A stretch of DNA of 29,807 bases from Blautia faecis. Lineage in GTDB: Bacteria; Bacillota; Clostridia; Lachnospirales; Lachnospiraceae. The notes below the pieces were generated by a model. The model was given only the letters and a program-made list of their open reading frames with translations, did not search any database and was not told the DNA's origin. The stretch spans positions 1-29,807 of the forward strand of contig NZ_JAJCIA010000042.1 in the NCBI RefSeq assembly GCF_020554845.1, given 5' to 3'. A program made the position numbers and the translations under genes. Within the stretch, counting starts at the first letter, position 1, and each line of letters begins with the position of its first letter. This document shows positions 15,938 to 23,402 of the stretch, piece by piece.

Positions 15938-16282
15938 TTATTCTGCACTCTCCTCAGACTCAGCAGGATCAACTGCAGCTGCAGGTTCTTCAGCAGCAAT
16001 CTCCTCTGCAGAATGTCCTGCGATCTCTGCTAAATCCTCTTCCTCATGTTTACCTGGAAGGATCTTAACCTTTCCGTGATATAACTCGTCAATTGCGATA
16101 GAAAGAGGTTTCTTGCCTTTAACATTATCTGCCAACGGCTTTGCACCGCCGATCAGCTGACGCGCACGCTTGCTTGTAGCAAGAATCAGGGAATAACGGC
16201 TGTTGAGCACCATGCTCTCATCGTCGTCCTCATTGTTGGTATTGATTGCTTCGATTAACTCAGAATAAGATGGATGGATCAT
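15938..16282 (-). CDS. rpoZ: RNA polymerase omega subunit
   Basis: This small subunit assists RNAP assembly by clamping beta-prime. The 114-aa protein has the clostridial form: MIHPSYSELIEAINT, then NSRYSLILATSKRARQLIGG (57-76, the conserved omega helix), then KPLSIAIDEL. A long acidic, Ala/Glu/Pro-rich tail (about 95-114) is expected to be disordered. The ATG at 16282 has AAGGAG upstream; an upstream in-frame ATG at 16372 gives a non-homologous extension. It lies 135 nt after gmk and ends 1 nt before rimO. Confidence 0.93.
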   Translation of the reverse strand: MIHPSYSELIEAINTNNEDDDESMVLNSRYSLILATSKRARQLIGGAKPLADNVKGKKPLSIAIDELYHGKVKILPGKHEEEDLAEIAGHSAEEIAAEEPAAAVDPAESEESAE

Positions 16283-16417
16283 ATATATACTCCTTTCAAA
16301 AATTGTGATTATTGTTATAATTTTTATAAAGATTCGCAGCTTCAAACTGTATTTTCGCGAATAAAGTCGCAAATCGATATTTCATTTTATGGCAGTTTCA
16401 TCTGCTCTTTATTTGGA

Positions 16418-17044
16418 TTATTCTTCCACAAACTTTGCTGCCTGTGCCTGGATCTCATGGATAAAACCAAGGTTTCGCCTCATGGCGAAATGTTCGCTCT
16501 GAATAATATTATGAAGCCTGTCTACAGCATCCTCCAGCTGGTCATTCACCAGCAGATAGTCGTACTCGTCAACTCCTTCTGCCTCCTGTGCAGCTCTTGC
16601 AAGACGCTGGTGGATCACTTCCGCAGTCTCAGTGCCTCTTCCAACAAGACGCTCTTTCAGTTCCTCCATGGAGGGCGCTGTTACAAATACCAGCACAGCT
16701 TCCGGGAATTTCTTCTTGATCTTGCGGGCTCCCTGAATCTCGATCTCCAGGATCACATCCCGGCCTGCTGACAACTGCTCCTCCACATAAGCCTTAGGTG
16801 TGCCGTAGTAATTCTCCACGTACCGGGCATATTCGATCAGCTGATCCTGACGGATCATTTCCTCAAATTCTTCTTTTGTGCGGAAAAAGTATTCTCTTCC
16901 GTCTTCTTCCCCTGGTCTGGGGTTTCTGGTGGTGGCAGATACAGACAATGCGTAATTGTCGTACTTCGCCATCAGGCTTTTCATAATGGTGCCTTTTCCT
17001 GCTCCGGAAAATCCGGAAACAACTGCCAAAACTCCTCTACTCAT
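16418..17044 (-). CDS. gmk: Guanylate kinase
   Basis: This 208-aa enzyme phosphorylates GMP to GDP with ATP. The P-loop is GFSGAGKGT (11-19). The GMP-binding region has SVSATTRNPRPGEEDGREYFF, and the lid follows. EIEIQGARKIKK contains the Walker B-like segment. The start overlaps the remA end by 8 bp, which indicates translational coupling. The length matches the family (about 205 aa). gmk-rpoZ adjacency is widespread in Firmicutes. Confidence 0.96.
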   Translation of the reverse strand: MSRGVLAVVSGFSGAGKGTIMKSLMAKYDNYALSVSATTRNPRPGEEDGREYFFRTKEEFEEMIRQDQLIEYARYVENYYGTPKAYVEEQLSAGRDVILEIEIQGARKIKKKFPEAVLVFVTAPSMEELKERLVGRGTETAEVIHQRLARAAQEAEGVDEYDYLLVNDQLEDAVDRLHNIIQSEHFAMRRNLGFIHEIQAQAAKFVEE

Positions 17045-17303
17045 GGCCCTCTCCCTTATTTTCTATAACTTCTGCAAATCTGCGAGCGATCGTGTCCGGC
17101 TGGATCGCAGATAATATCAGAATGTGGTCTGAGGTAACGATCACAGACTTGGTCTTTCTTCCCTGAGTGGCATCCACAAGGGAATTGGAACCCTTCACAC
17201 TCTGAACCATTCGTTTCACCGGAGCGGCATCCGGGTTTACCACAGCTACGATTTTCTGGGAATTCACCACATTGCCGAATCCGATATTGATTAATTTTGC
17301 CAT
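17037..17303 (-). CDS. remA: RemA-like regulator (DUF370)
   Basis: This 88-aa DNA-binding protein is known in Bacillus subtilis as an activator of biofilm matrix genes; relatives form ring oligomers. It has the conserved start MAKLINIGFGNVVNSQKIVA, the P-D-A-A-P-V-K-R-M segment (24-32), and TSDHILILSAIQPDTIARRF near the C-terminus. It overlaps gmk by 8 bp. The remA-gmk-rpoZ order is common in Firmicutes, where the gene also goes by an 'extracellular matrix regulatory protein A' name. Its targets in this organism are unknown. Confidence 0.92.
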   Translation of the reverse strand: MAKLINIGFGNVVNSQKIVAVVNPDAAPVKRMVQSVKGSNSLVDATQGRKTKSVIVTSDHILILSAIQPDTIARRFAEVIENKGEGHE

Positions 17304-17348
17304 GTTTTCACCCTTCTGTCAATATGGAAAGCTTACGTCTTTGATTCT

Positions 17349-17513
17349 CTAGTACATCGCTTCGTAAATAACTATACCAATCACGTAGGATGTGGATTCG
17401 AGTGTGCAGGTATAAAAACGCAGGCGTAGCGGGCTACGCCGAGGCTTTTATACCTGTGCAATCGGATTCACAGACAAGTGAGTGGTATAGTTATTTCGAA
17501 AACGATGTACTAG
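17349..17513. repeat. 165-bp extended palindrome between yicC and remA
   Basis: The outermost 11 bp are perfect (CTAGTACATCG 17349-17359 / CGATGTACTAG 17503-17513). Complementarity continues through the AATAACTATACCA / TGGTATAGTTATT arms, a TGTGGATTCGA/TCGGATTCACA pair, TGCAGGTATAAAA/TTTTATACCTGTGCA, and a GGCGTAGC/GCTACGCC tip. It starts 1 nt beyond the yicC stop codon and lies within the operon. It has no ORF. It could be an RNA-processing or attenuation hairpin or a miniature transposable element. Confidence 0.85.
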
Positions 17514-17514
17514 G

Positions 17515-18393
17515 TTACTCCACATTCTGAACCTGTTCTCTGATCTTCTCAATCTCTGTCTTCAGATCAATTGCTATATTGGAGATAATCAGATCACTTG
17601 ATTTCGACAAAATGGTATTTGCCTCACGGTTCATCTCCTGTGCCATAAAATCAAGCTTGCGTCCGATGCCTTCCTTCTCCTCCAGCATCTTCTTCATTCC
17701 CTGGATATGGCTGTGGAGACGAACAGTCTCCTCATCGTTGCAGATCTTGTCGGAGAACAGGACAACTTCTGCTGCAATACGGGAATCTTCGATCTGAGAA
17801 TCCTCCAGAAGCTCATGAACCTTGGCTTCCAGCTTCTCTCTGTAAGAATCCACAACCTCCGGAGAGCGGGCTTCTACCTGACTTACCTTCTCATCAAGAG
17901 CATCCAGCTTGGCGATCAGGTCGTTCTTCAGATTCTCTCCCTCTCTTGCACGGGACTGGGCAAATTTCTCGCAGGCCTCACGAAGCGGTGCTTCCAGAAC
18001 TGCCCATAATGCGTCCTCATCTACAGACTGCTCCTCCATAGTCAGCACGTCCGGATAACGGGAAAGAGCTCCTGCCTTCACATCGTTCTCAAGGCCAAAT
18101 TCCTCTGCCATCTGACGGATATATGCAAGATATTCTCCTGCAAGCTCCTTATTATACTTCAGTGCGCCACAGCTTAAGGTGTAGTCCTCATATGTGATAA
18201 ACACATCCACTTTACCACGCTGCATATAGGTCTTCATAAGATTCCGGATCGCGCCCTCAAGGAAAACCAGCTTCCTTGGCATTTTGATACTCAGATCCAG
18301 ATATCTGTGATTGACGGATTTTAACTCAACGGTGATTTTCCGCTCTTTTGTAATCACCTCGGCCCTTCCAAAGCCGGTCATACTTTTTATCAT
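17515..18393 (-). CDS. yicC: YicC/YloC family endoribonuclease
   Basis: This 292-aa protein belongs to a family shown to act as an endoribonuclease; it is encoded upstream of remA/gmk in many Firmicutes. The N-terminus (MIKSMTGFGRAE, then VELKSVNHRYLDLSIKMPR) and the C-terminus (GRKLDFMAQEMNREANTILSKS, split here as GRKLDFMAQEMNREAN plus TILSKS) are signature blocks, with a helical middle. I start at 18393 rather than 18480 because the family begins MI-SMTGF. The promoter at 18528-18556 gives a leader of about 130 nt. A 165-bp palindrome lies immediately downstream. Confidence 0.93.
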   Translation of the reverse strand: MIKSMTGFGRAEVITKERKITVELKSVNHRYLDLSIKMPRKLVFLEGAIRNLMKTYMQRGKVDVFITYEDYTLSCGALKYNKELAGEYLAYIRQMAEEFGLENDVKAGALSRYPDVLTMEEQSVDEDALWAVLEAPLREACEKFAQSRAREGENLKNDLIAKLDALDEKVSQVEARSPEVVDSYREKLEAKVHELLEDSQIEDSRIAAEVVLFSDKICNDEETVRLHSHIQGMKKMLEEKEGIGRKLDFMAQEMNREANTILSKSSDLIISNIAIDLKTEIEKIREQVQNVE

Positions 18394-18489
18394 AGTAATC
18401 TCTTTCTTTATTTTTATTCCGAATACTGTCTGAAAAGAGTACCATTCCGCATAACAGAATCGTCTCTGATATTCAGGCAATAACTCTAC

Positions 18490-18519
18490 GCAGGTTACCG
18501 TTCACAGTTGCCTACGCAT
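18490..18519. repeat. Degenerate GTTACTG-type palindrome in yicC leader
   Basis: On the minus strand GCGTAGGCAACTG pairs with CGGTAACCTGCGT, with two mismatches and some G-U pairs. It lies in the yicC 5' leader. It resembles 18595-18623, which occupies the equivalent place in the divergent rqcH leader. Confidence 0.5.
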
Positions 18520-18527
18520 ACAGATTT

Positions 18528-18556
18528 ATTATAGTTCATTCTAAAACCCTAGTCAA
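18528..18556 (-). promoter_or_regulatory. yicC operon promoter
   Basis: On the minus strand, TTGACT (18551-18556) and a perfect TATAAT (18528-18533) are spaced by 17 bp. This is one of the strongest promoter matches in the window and drives the seven-gene run to cinA. Confidence 0.88.
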
Positions 18557-18578
18557 ATCCTTTTTTTGCTGTTATAAT
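18550..18578 (+). promoter_or_regulatory. rqcH promoter (extended -10)
   Basis: TGTTATAAT (18570-18578) is an extended -10 with a perfect TATAAT (18573-18578). The -35 (TAGTCA, 18550-18555) is weak and coincides with the -35 of the divergent yicC promoter, so the two promoters share polymerase-binding DNA. Confidence 0.72.
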
Positions 18579-18594
18579 AAAGTCTGCATGTCAC

Positions 18595-18623
18595 GGTTAC
18601 TGGTCACGGAGCGACCGGTAACC
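18595..18623. repeat. GTTACTG palindrome in rqcH leader
   Basis: GGTTACTGGTC and GACCGGTAACC are separated by ACGGAGC, so the transcript forms a strong 11-bp stem with one G-U pair. It lies between the promoter and RBS of rqcH and belongs to the same family as 10827-10853 and 28298-28324. Confidence 0.72.
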
Positions 18624-18645
18624 TGTCAACAGAAAGGAGTTTTTT

Positions 18646-20394
18646 ATGGCTTTTGACGGAATTACCATTGCTGCAATGGTTTCTGAATTAAATAAAAATC
18701 TCTCCGGGGGACGCATTAACAAAATTGCCCAGCCGGAAAGTGACGAACTGCTGATCACCGGAAAAGGTGCAAATGGTCAGAAGCGTCTGCTTCTCTCCGC
18801 CAGCGCCTCCCTGCCTCTGATCTATTTTACAGGCAAAAACCGGATCAGCCCTTTGACTGCTCCTAATTTTTGCATGCTTCTCCGCAAGCACATCGGAAGC
18901 GCCAGGATCACTGCGATACGCCAGCCTGGTCTGGAGCGTGTTGTAGAATTTGAGCTGGAGCACCTGAACGAACTTGGTGATGTATGCCATAAGGTTCTCA
19001 TTATGGAACTGATGGGAAAGCACAGCAACATTATCTTCTGTGATGATAATAATATGATCCTGGATAGTATCAAGCACGTATCCTGCAACGTAAGTTCTGT
19101 ACGTGAAGTTCTGCCAGGACGTCCTTATTTCATCCCCCACACTCAGGACAAGCTGGATCCTCTTACCATTTCCAGAGAGGATTTCATGGAAAAAGTATGT
19201 GGCAGATCCAATGCTGTCTCCAAAGCTCTCTATCAGACGCTTACCGGTTTCAGCCCGGTAATGGCTCAGGAGCTTTGCTATCGCGCTTCCATTGATGGAA
19301 ATGATGATGTCCAGACATTAGATGAGAATACCAGAGAGCAGCTTTATACAGAATTCACCCGTTTAATGGAACAGATCCGGAGGGAAGAATTTACCCCGGT
19401 TATTGTTTTCAAAGGGGACGAGCCGGTTGAGTACGGTGTTCTTCCTTTTTCCCAATATGGAGAAGGCTTCACCACCCGGACCTTTGAATCTGTGTCAGAG
19501 ATGCTGGAAACCTATTATGCCTCCCGCGACGTGATCACCCGTATCCGTCAGAAATCTGCGGACCTCCGAAAGATCGTCCAGACTGCCCTTGACCGCAACC
19601 GCAAAAAATTAAGCCTTCAGCAGAAGCAGATGAAAGATACTGAAAAAAAGGACAAATACAAGGTTTACGGCGAATTGATCAACACCTACGGCTACGGTCT
19701 GGAAGAAGGCTGTAAATCCTTTAAGGCTGTGAACTATTATAATGGAGAAGAAATCACCATTCCTCTTGATCCTACCCTGACTCCTCAGGAGAATTCCAAG
19801 AAGTATTTCGATCGTTACGGTAAGCTGAAGCGTACCCAGGAAGCTCTGGAGGTTCAGATTGCAGATACCACCAGCGAGATCGAACATCTGGAATCCATCT
19901 CCAATGCCCTGGACATTGCCGCTGAGGAGAGCGACCTTTCCCAGATCAAGGAAGAGCTTATGGAATACGGCTATGTGAAGCGCCACTACGGAAACAAAAA
20001 AGGTGCCAAAATGCAGGTGAAATCCAAACCCTTCCATTATGTTTCCAGTGATGGCTACGATATTTATGTAGGAAAAAACAACTACCAGAATGATGAGCTG
20101 ACCTTTAAATTTGCCACAGGAAATGACTGGTGGTTCCATGCCAAAAAGATGCCGGGCTCCCATGTTGTGGTAAAGACAAAAGACGGCACACTTCCGGACC
20201 GCACCTTTGAAGAAGCAGGAAATCTTGCAGCCTTTTATTCCAAGGGACGCACTGCACCAAAGGTAGAGATTGATTATCTCCAGAAAAAGAATGTGAAAAA
20301 GCCGGCTGGAGCCAAACCGGGATTTGTAGTTTATTATACAAACTATTCTCTGATGGCTTCACCAGATATTGCAGGAATCCAGCAGTTATCCTGA
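18646..20394 (+). CDS. rqcH: RqcH (Rqc2/FbpA) ribosome quality control factor, NFACT
   Basis: This 582-aa protein binds obstructed 50S subunits carrying peptidyl-tRNA and directs C-terminal alanine tailing. The domains in order are NFACT-N from residue 1 (MAFDGITIAAMVSELNKNLSG), helix-hairpin regions, a coiled-coil middle (about 290-435), and NFACT-R (about 455-570) with NDWWFHAKKMPGSHVVVKT (493-511, starting at N493). In B. subtilis a D97/R98 pair is needed; here the aligned pair reads E97-R98 (GLERVVEF), a conservative change whose effect is unclear. AAAGGAG precedes the ATG. Older annotation as a fibronectin-binding protein should not be taken literally. Confidence 0.94.
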   Translation: MAFDGITIAAMVSELNKNLSGGRINKIAQPESDELLITGKGANGQKRLLLSASASLPLIYFTGKNRISPLTAPNFCMLLRKHIGSARITAIRQPGLERVVEFELEHLNELGDVCHKVLIMELMGKHSNIIFCDDNNMILDSIKHVSCNVSSVREVLPGRPYFIPHTQDKLDPLTISREDFMEKVCGRSNAVSKALYQTLTGFSPVMAQELCYRASIDGNDDVQTLDENTREQLYTEFTRLMEQIRREEFTPVIVFKGDEPVEYGVLPFSQYGEGFTTRTFESVSEMLETYYASRDVITRIRQKSADLRKIVQTALDRNRKKLSLQQKQMKDTEKKDKYKVYGELINTYGYGLEEGCKSFKAVNYYNGEEITIPLDPTLTPQENSKKYFDRYGKLKRTQEALEVQIADTTSEIEHLESISNALDIAAEESDLSQIKEELMEYGYVKRHYGNKKGAKMQVKSKPFHYVSSDGYDIYVGKNNYQNDELTFKFATGNDWWFHAKKMPGSHVVVKTKDGTLPDRTFEEAGNLAAFYSKGRTAPKVEIDYLQKKNVKKPAGAKPGFVVYYTNYSLMASPDIAGIQQLS

Positions 20395-20421
20395 TTGTAA
20401 CCGTTTTTCCCTCTTTGCATT

Positions 20422-20462
20422 TTGCATACAGCCCTAAATTTGCAAAACGGCTGCTCTGCAAA
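20422..20462 (+). terminator. Possible weak terminator after rqcH
   Basis: TTTGCATACAGCC and GGCTGCTCTGCAAA form an interrupted stem about 30 nt past the rqcH stop. No T-run follows, so read-through into the ABC-F gene is possible. Confidence 0.3.
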
Positions 20463-20489
20463 CCGCAAGCTGCTATCTATATATACCGG

Positions 20490-20511
20490 AGCCTGTTTCA
20501 AGCACGCTCTG
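20490..20511. repeat. Mini MITE remnant before the ABC-F gene
   Basis: GAGCCTGTTTCAAGCACGCTC is an imperfect palindrome. It looks like the two ends of the 76-bp repeat (GAGCGTGTTTGAAA) joined with the middle lost. It is 22 nt from the ABC-F start codon. Confidence 0.4.
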
Positions 20512-20532
20512 ATTTAAGAACAGGAGTTATCT

Positions 20533-22089
20533 ATGAGTATTTTAAATGTTGAACACCTTACCCACGGCTTTGGTGACAGAGCCATTTTCCATGATGTTTC
20601 CTTCCGTCTTTTAAAAGGAGAACATATTGGCCTGGTAGGCGCCAACGGAGAGGGAAAATCCACCTTCTTCAATATTGTAACTGACAAACTGATGCCGGAT
20701 GAGGGCAGGATCCAGTGGGCAAAAAATGTCCGCGTAGGTTATCTGGACCAGCATTCTGTCCTCGCTCCTGGCATGACCATCCGCGACGTGCTGAAATCTG
20801 CTTTTTCCTGGCTTTTTGAACTGGAAGAACGAATGAATACCATCTGTGATTCCCTTGGTGAAGCCTCCCCGGAAGAAATGGAAGTTCTTATGGAGGAACT
20901 GGGAACTATCCAGGATACCCTGACCATGCACGACTTCTACGTAATTGATTCCAAGGTAGAAGAGGTTGCCCGGGCACTTGGTCTTCTGGATCTTGGGCTT
21001 GACCGTGATGTCACAGATCTCAGCGGCGGACAGCGTACCAAGGTGCTCCTTGCCAAGCTGCTTCTGGAGAAACCAGATATTCTTCTTCTGGATGAGCCCA
21101 CCAACTATCTGGATGAAGAGCACATTGCATGGCTGAAACGCTATCTTCAGGAATATGAGAATGCTTTTATCCTTATTTCCCATGATATTCCGTTTCTCAA
21201 TGATGTAATCAATATCGTTTATCATATGGAAAATCAGGAGCTGAACCGTTATGTAGGCGATTATGACCACTTTCTGGAAGTCTATGAAGTGAAAAAAGCT
21301 CAGTTAGAGGCGGCTTATCGCCGCCAGCAGCAGGAAATCAGCGAACTGAAGGATTTCGTTGCCAGAAACAAGGCCCGGGTTTCCACCAGAAATATGGCAA
21401 TGTCCCGCCAGAAAAAGCTGGACAAAATGGACGTGATCGAACTGGCTGCCGAGAAACCAAAGCCGGAGTTTCATTTCAAACAGGGACGCACCCCTGGCAA
21501 ATACATCTTCGAGACAAAGGATCTTGTGATCGGATATAACGAGCCCCTTTCCCGCCCTCTCACCCTTTCCATGGAAAGAGGCCAGAAAATCGCGCTTGTA
21601 GGTGTCAACGGAATTGGAAAAACAACTCTTCTGAAAAGCATTCTTGGTCTGATCCCATCATTGAAGGGAACCAGGGAATTAGGGGACAATCTGCAGATCG
21701 GATATTTTGAGCAGGAGGTAAAAGGTGACAACAAAACTACCTGTATTGATGAGATCTGGGCAGAATTCCCATCTTATACCCAGTATGAAGTCCGCTCCGC
21801 ACTTGCAAAATGCGGTCTCACCACCAAGCATATTGAGAGTCAGGTCCGTGTGCTTTCCGGCGGTGAGCAGGCCAAGGTCCGCCTTTGCAAGCTGGTAAAC
21901 AAAGAGACAAATGTCCTTCTTCTTGACGAGCCTACCAACCACCTGGATGTGGATGCAAAAGAGGCTCTGAAGGAGGCACTAAAGGAATACCGCGGAAGTG
22001 TGCTTCTCATCTGCCATGAGCCGGAATTTTATCAGGATGTGGTTTCACAGGTGTGGGACTGCAGTAAATGGACAACTAAGATCCTGTAA
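20533..22089 (+). CDS. ABC-F family ATPase (YkpA/YbiT-like)
   Basis: This 518-aa soluble protein has two ABC domains in one chain and no transmembrane segment. Domain 1: Walker A GANGEGKS (36-43), signature LSGGQ (163-167), Walker B LLLDEPTN (184-191) with catalytic E188. Domain 2: Walker A GVNGIGKT (357-364), signature LSGGEQ (441-446), LLLDEPTNHLD with catalytic E466. The linker (about 245-320) is charged and helical, as in ABC-F ribosome-binding P-site tRNA interaction motifs. The first domain has SHDIPFLN rather than the usual SHDRxFL. The family includes translation factors and antibiotic-resistance proteins; the lack of long extensions favours a housekeeping role. AGGAG precedes the ATG. 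A strong terminator follows. Confidence 0.92.
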   Translation: MSILNVEHLTHGFGDRAIFHDVSFRLLKGEHIGLVGANGEGKSTFFNIVTDKLMPDEGRIQWAKNVRVGYLDQHSVLAPGMTIRDVLKSAFSWLFELEERMNTICDSLGEASPEEMEVLMEELGTIQDTLTMHDFYVIDSKVEEVARALGLLDLGLDRDVTDLSGGQRTKVLLAKLLLEKPDILLLDEPTNYLDEEHIAWLKRYLQEYENAFILISHDIPFLNDVINIVYHMENQELNRYVGDYDHFLEVYEVKKAQLEAAYRRQQQEISELKDFVARNKARVSTRNMAMSRQKKLDKMDVIELAAEKPKPEFHFKQGRTPGKYIFETKDLVIGYNEPLSRPLTLSMERGQKIALVGVNGIGKTTLLKSILGLIPSLKGTRELGDNLQIGYFEQEVKGDNKTTCIDEIWAEFPSYTQYEVRSALAKCGLTTKHIESQVRVLSGGEQAKVRLCKLVNKETNVLLLDEPTNHLDVDAKEALKEALKEYRGSVLLICHEPEFYQDVVSQVWDCSKWTTKIL

Positions 22090-22118
22090 ATGCTATACTA
22101 AGATTATTATTTTATAAG

Positions 22119-22173
22119 CAAAACAGCATCCAGACAGAATATATTTTTTATACTTCTGTCTGGATGCTGTTTT
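22119..22173. terminator. Strong ABC-F terminator
   Basis: A perfect 18-bp stem (AAAACAGCATCCAGACAG / its complement ending in TTTTT) surrounds a 17-nt A/T-rich loop. The plus strand ends in a T-run. It insulates the ABC-F gene from the convergent fibronectin-III gene. Confidence 0.95.
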
Positions 22174-22185
22174 TATTTCCTTTAC

Positions 22186-22227
22186 TAAACAGACGTGTCA
22201 CCTGTCGGCGGCATCACCATATATGAA
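22186..22227 (+). repeat. 42-bp motif, copy C
   Basis: It begins TAAACAGACGTGTCACC and ends CATCACCATATATGAA. It aligns ungapped to copy A (30/42) and copy B (31/42). It sits between two convergent genes, after the terminator. Tentative. Confidence 0.4.
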
Positions 22228-22258
22228 GGATTTATGCATTCTGTTACATTTCAATCTA

Positions 22259-23317
22259 TCAGTTCACAAACTGAATGATTCCGGATACCTGCTCGTATGC
22301 ACTATCCCAGTCCTGACCACTTGCCAGTCCTTTTACTTTTCCCTTGATCGTTACTCGCTTGGAAGCCGCATATCCGGAAGCATCTGCCTTGATTCCCTTA
22401 TTGGTTGTGAAATCATGCGTACCCCAGATCTTATCTGCATAATATTTGCCGTCAGCCTTCAATTCAATATTGCTGAATGTGGCATTTACAGAATCTCCGT
22501 TTAATCTTGCAGAACCCTCTACGCGAAGATAGACAGTTGTGTTTGCAAGACTGCTGTTTTTAACTGTTTTGGCAAGTTTGCCGTTGATGTAGCAGCTGCA
22601 GGTTCCGTCTTTTTTCACAGTCAGCATTACATGGTAAGTCTTATCTCTGGCCGCTTCCTGAACCCAGATATAGTTCTGACCGCCTGCACCATTGTGGGCT
22701 ACATTCTCGATCATGAACCATGCCTTACCTGTATAGGGAGCTCTTGCATGCTTGTCATACTGGATACCAAAGCTTACTGCAGAGGTCGCCGTGCAGGCAA
22801 CCAGCTTCGCATGGTAACCGGAACCGGAACCAGAAAGTACCATATCCGTTTCAATGGTATATTCGGAAGCTGTATTTGCAACAGTGGAACCTGTTGCCGT
22901 GGTATTTCCGCCGGCAGTATCCGGTTTCGTTGTGGTTGGCACCTTATAAACGATTTTCAGTCCTTTTTTGTTATAGGAACTTACTTTCTTTCCTTTGTAG
23001 GCTTTTACTGTGTAGTAGTATGTAGTTCCACTCTTCACTTTTTTATCTGTGTAAGATGTTTTGGAACCGCCTTTCACAGTTTTGATTTTTTTCCAGGAAC
23101 TATTTTCTGTCTTACGCATAACATAGTAGCCGGAAGCGCCTTTACTCTTTTTCCAGGTAATTTTAACACTTTTGTTTACACGTACCACCTTGGAAAGCTT
23201 CGGTGCTTTTAATGCTGCTGCCTGAACCGCCTCTGCTTTTCCAAATGAATAAACCGGAAATACAAGCATAAAAGCAAGTAAAAACAGCATAATCTTTTTG
23301 ATTCCTTTTCTGTTCAT
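22259..23317 (-). CDS. Secreted fibronectin type III protein with jelly-roll-like domain
   Basis: This 352-aa protein starts at the ATG at 23317 (AAGGAGG upstream); an in-frame ATG at 23377 lies inside the preceding terminator. It has a signal peptide (KKIMLFLLAFMLVFPVYSF, probable cut near AVQA-A), then one fibronectin type III domain (about 38-125; ITWKKSKGASGYYVMRK, YYTVKAYKGKKVS). A TG-rich linker (126-152) leads to a C-terminal domain (152-352) rich in beta-strand patterns such as FMIENVAHNGAGG and LRVEGSARLNGD, which resembles a concanavalin/LamG or DUF1080-type jelly roll. No enzymatic residues are evident. It is probably an extracellular carbohydrate- or wall-binding protein; the ligand is unknown. 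It is flanked by terminators on both sides. Confidence 0.78.
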   Translation of the reverse strand: MNRKGIKKIMLFLLAFMLVFPVYSFGKAEAVQAAALKAPKLSKVVRVNKSVKITWKKSKGASGYYVMRKTENSSWKKIKTVKGGSKTSYTDKKVKSGTTYYYTVKAYKGKKVSSYNKKGLKIVYKVPTTTKPDTAGGNTTATGSTVANTASEYTIETDMVLSGSGSGYHAKLVACTATSAVSFGIQYDKHARAPYTGKAWFMIENVAHNGAGGQNYIWVQEAARDKTYHVMLTVKKDGTCSCYINGKLAKTVKNSSLANTTVYLRVEGSARLNGDSVNATFSNIELKADGKYYADKIWGTHDFTTNKGIKADASGYAASKRVTIKGKVKGLASGQDWDSAYEQVSGIIQFVN

Positions 23318-23355
23318 AATATTCCTCCTTCTTTCCTCATATGAACTTCCATCAT

Positions 23356-23390
23356 AAAAGACGGAGAACTTCTTCAAGAAATTCTCCGTC
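23356..23390 (-). terminator. Terminator of EF-G-like gene
   Basis: The perfect 9-bp arms (GACGGAGAA / TTCTCCGTC) are followed on the minus strand by TTTTATG. It lies 13 nt after the stop of the gene at 23403-25493. Confidence 0.88.
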
Positions 23391-23402
23391 TCATTATACT
23401 AC

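Noticed and set aside
18646..20394. fibronectin-binding adhesin
   Set aside because: The NFACT-N/NFACT-R architecture without a signal peptide identifies a cytoplasmic ribosome quality-control factor.
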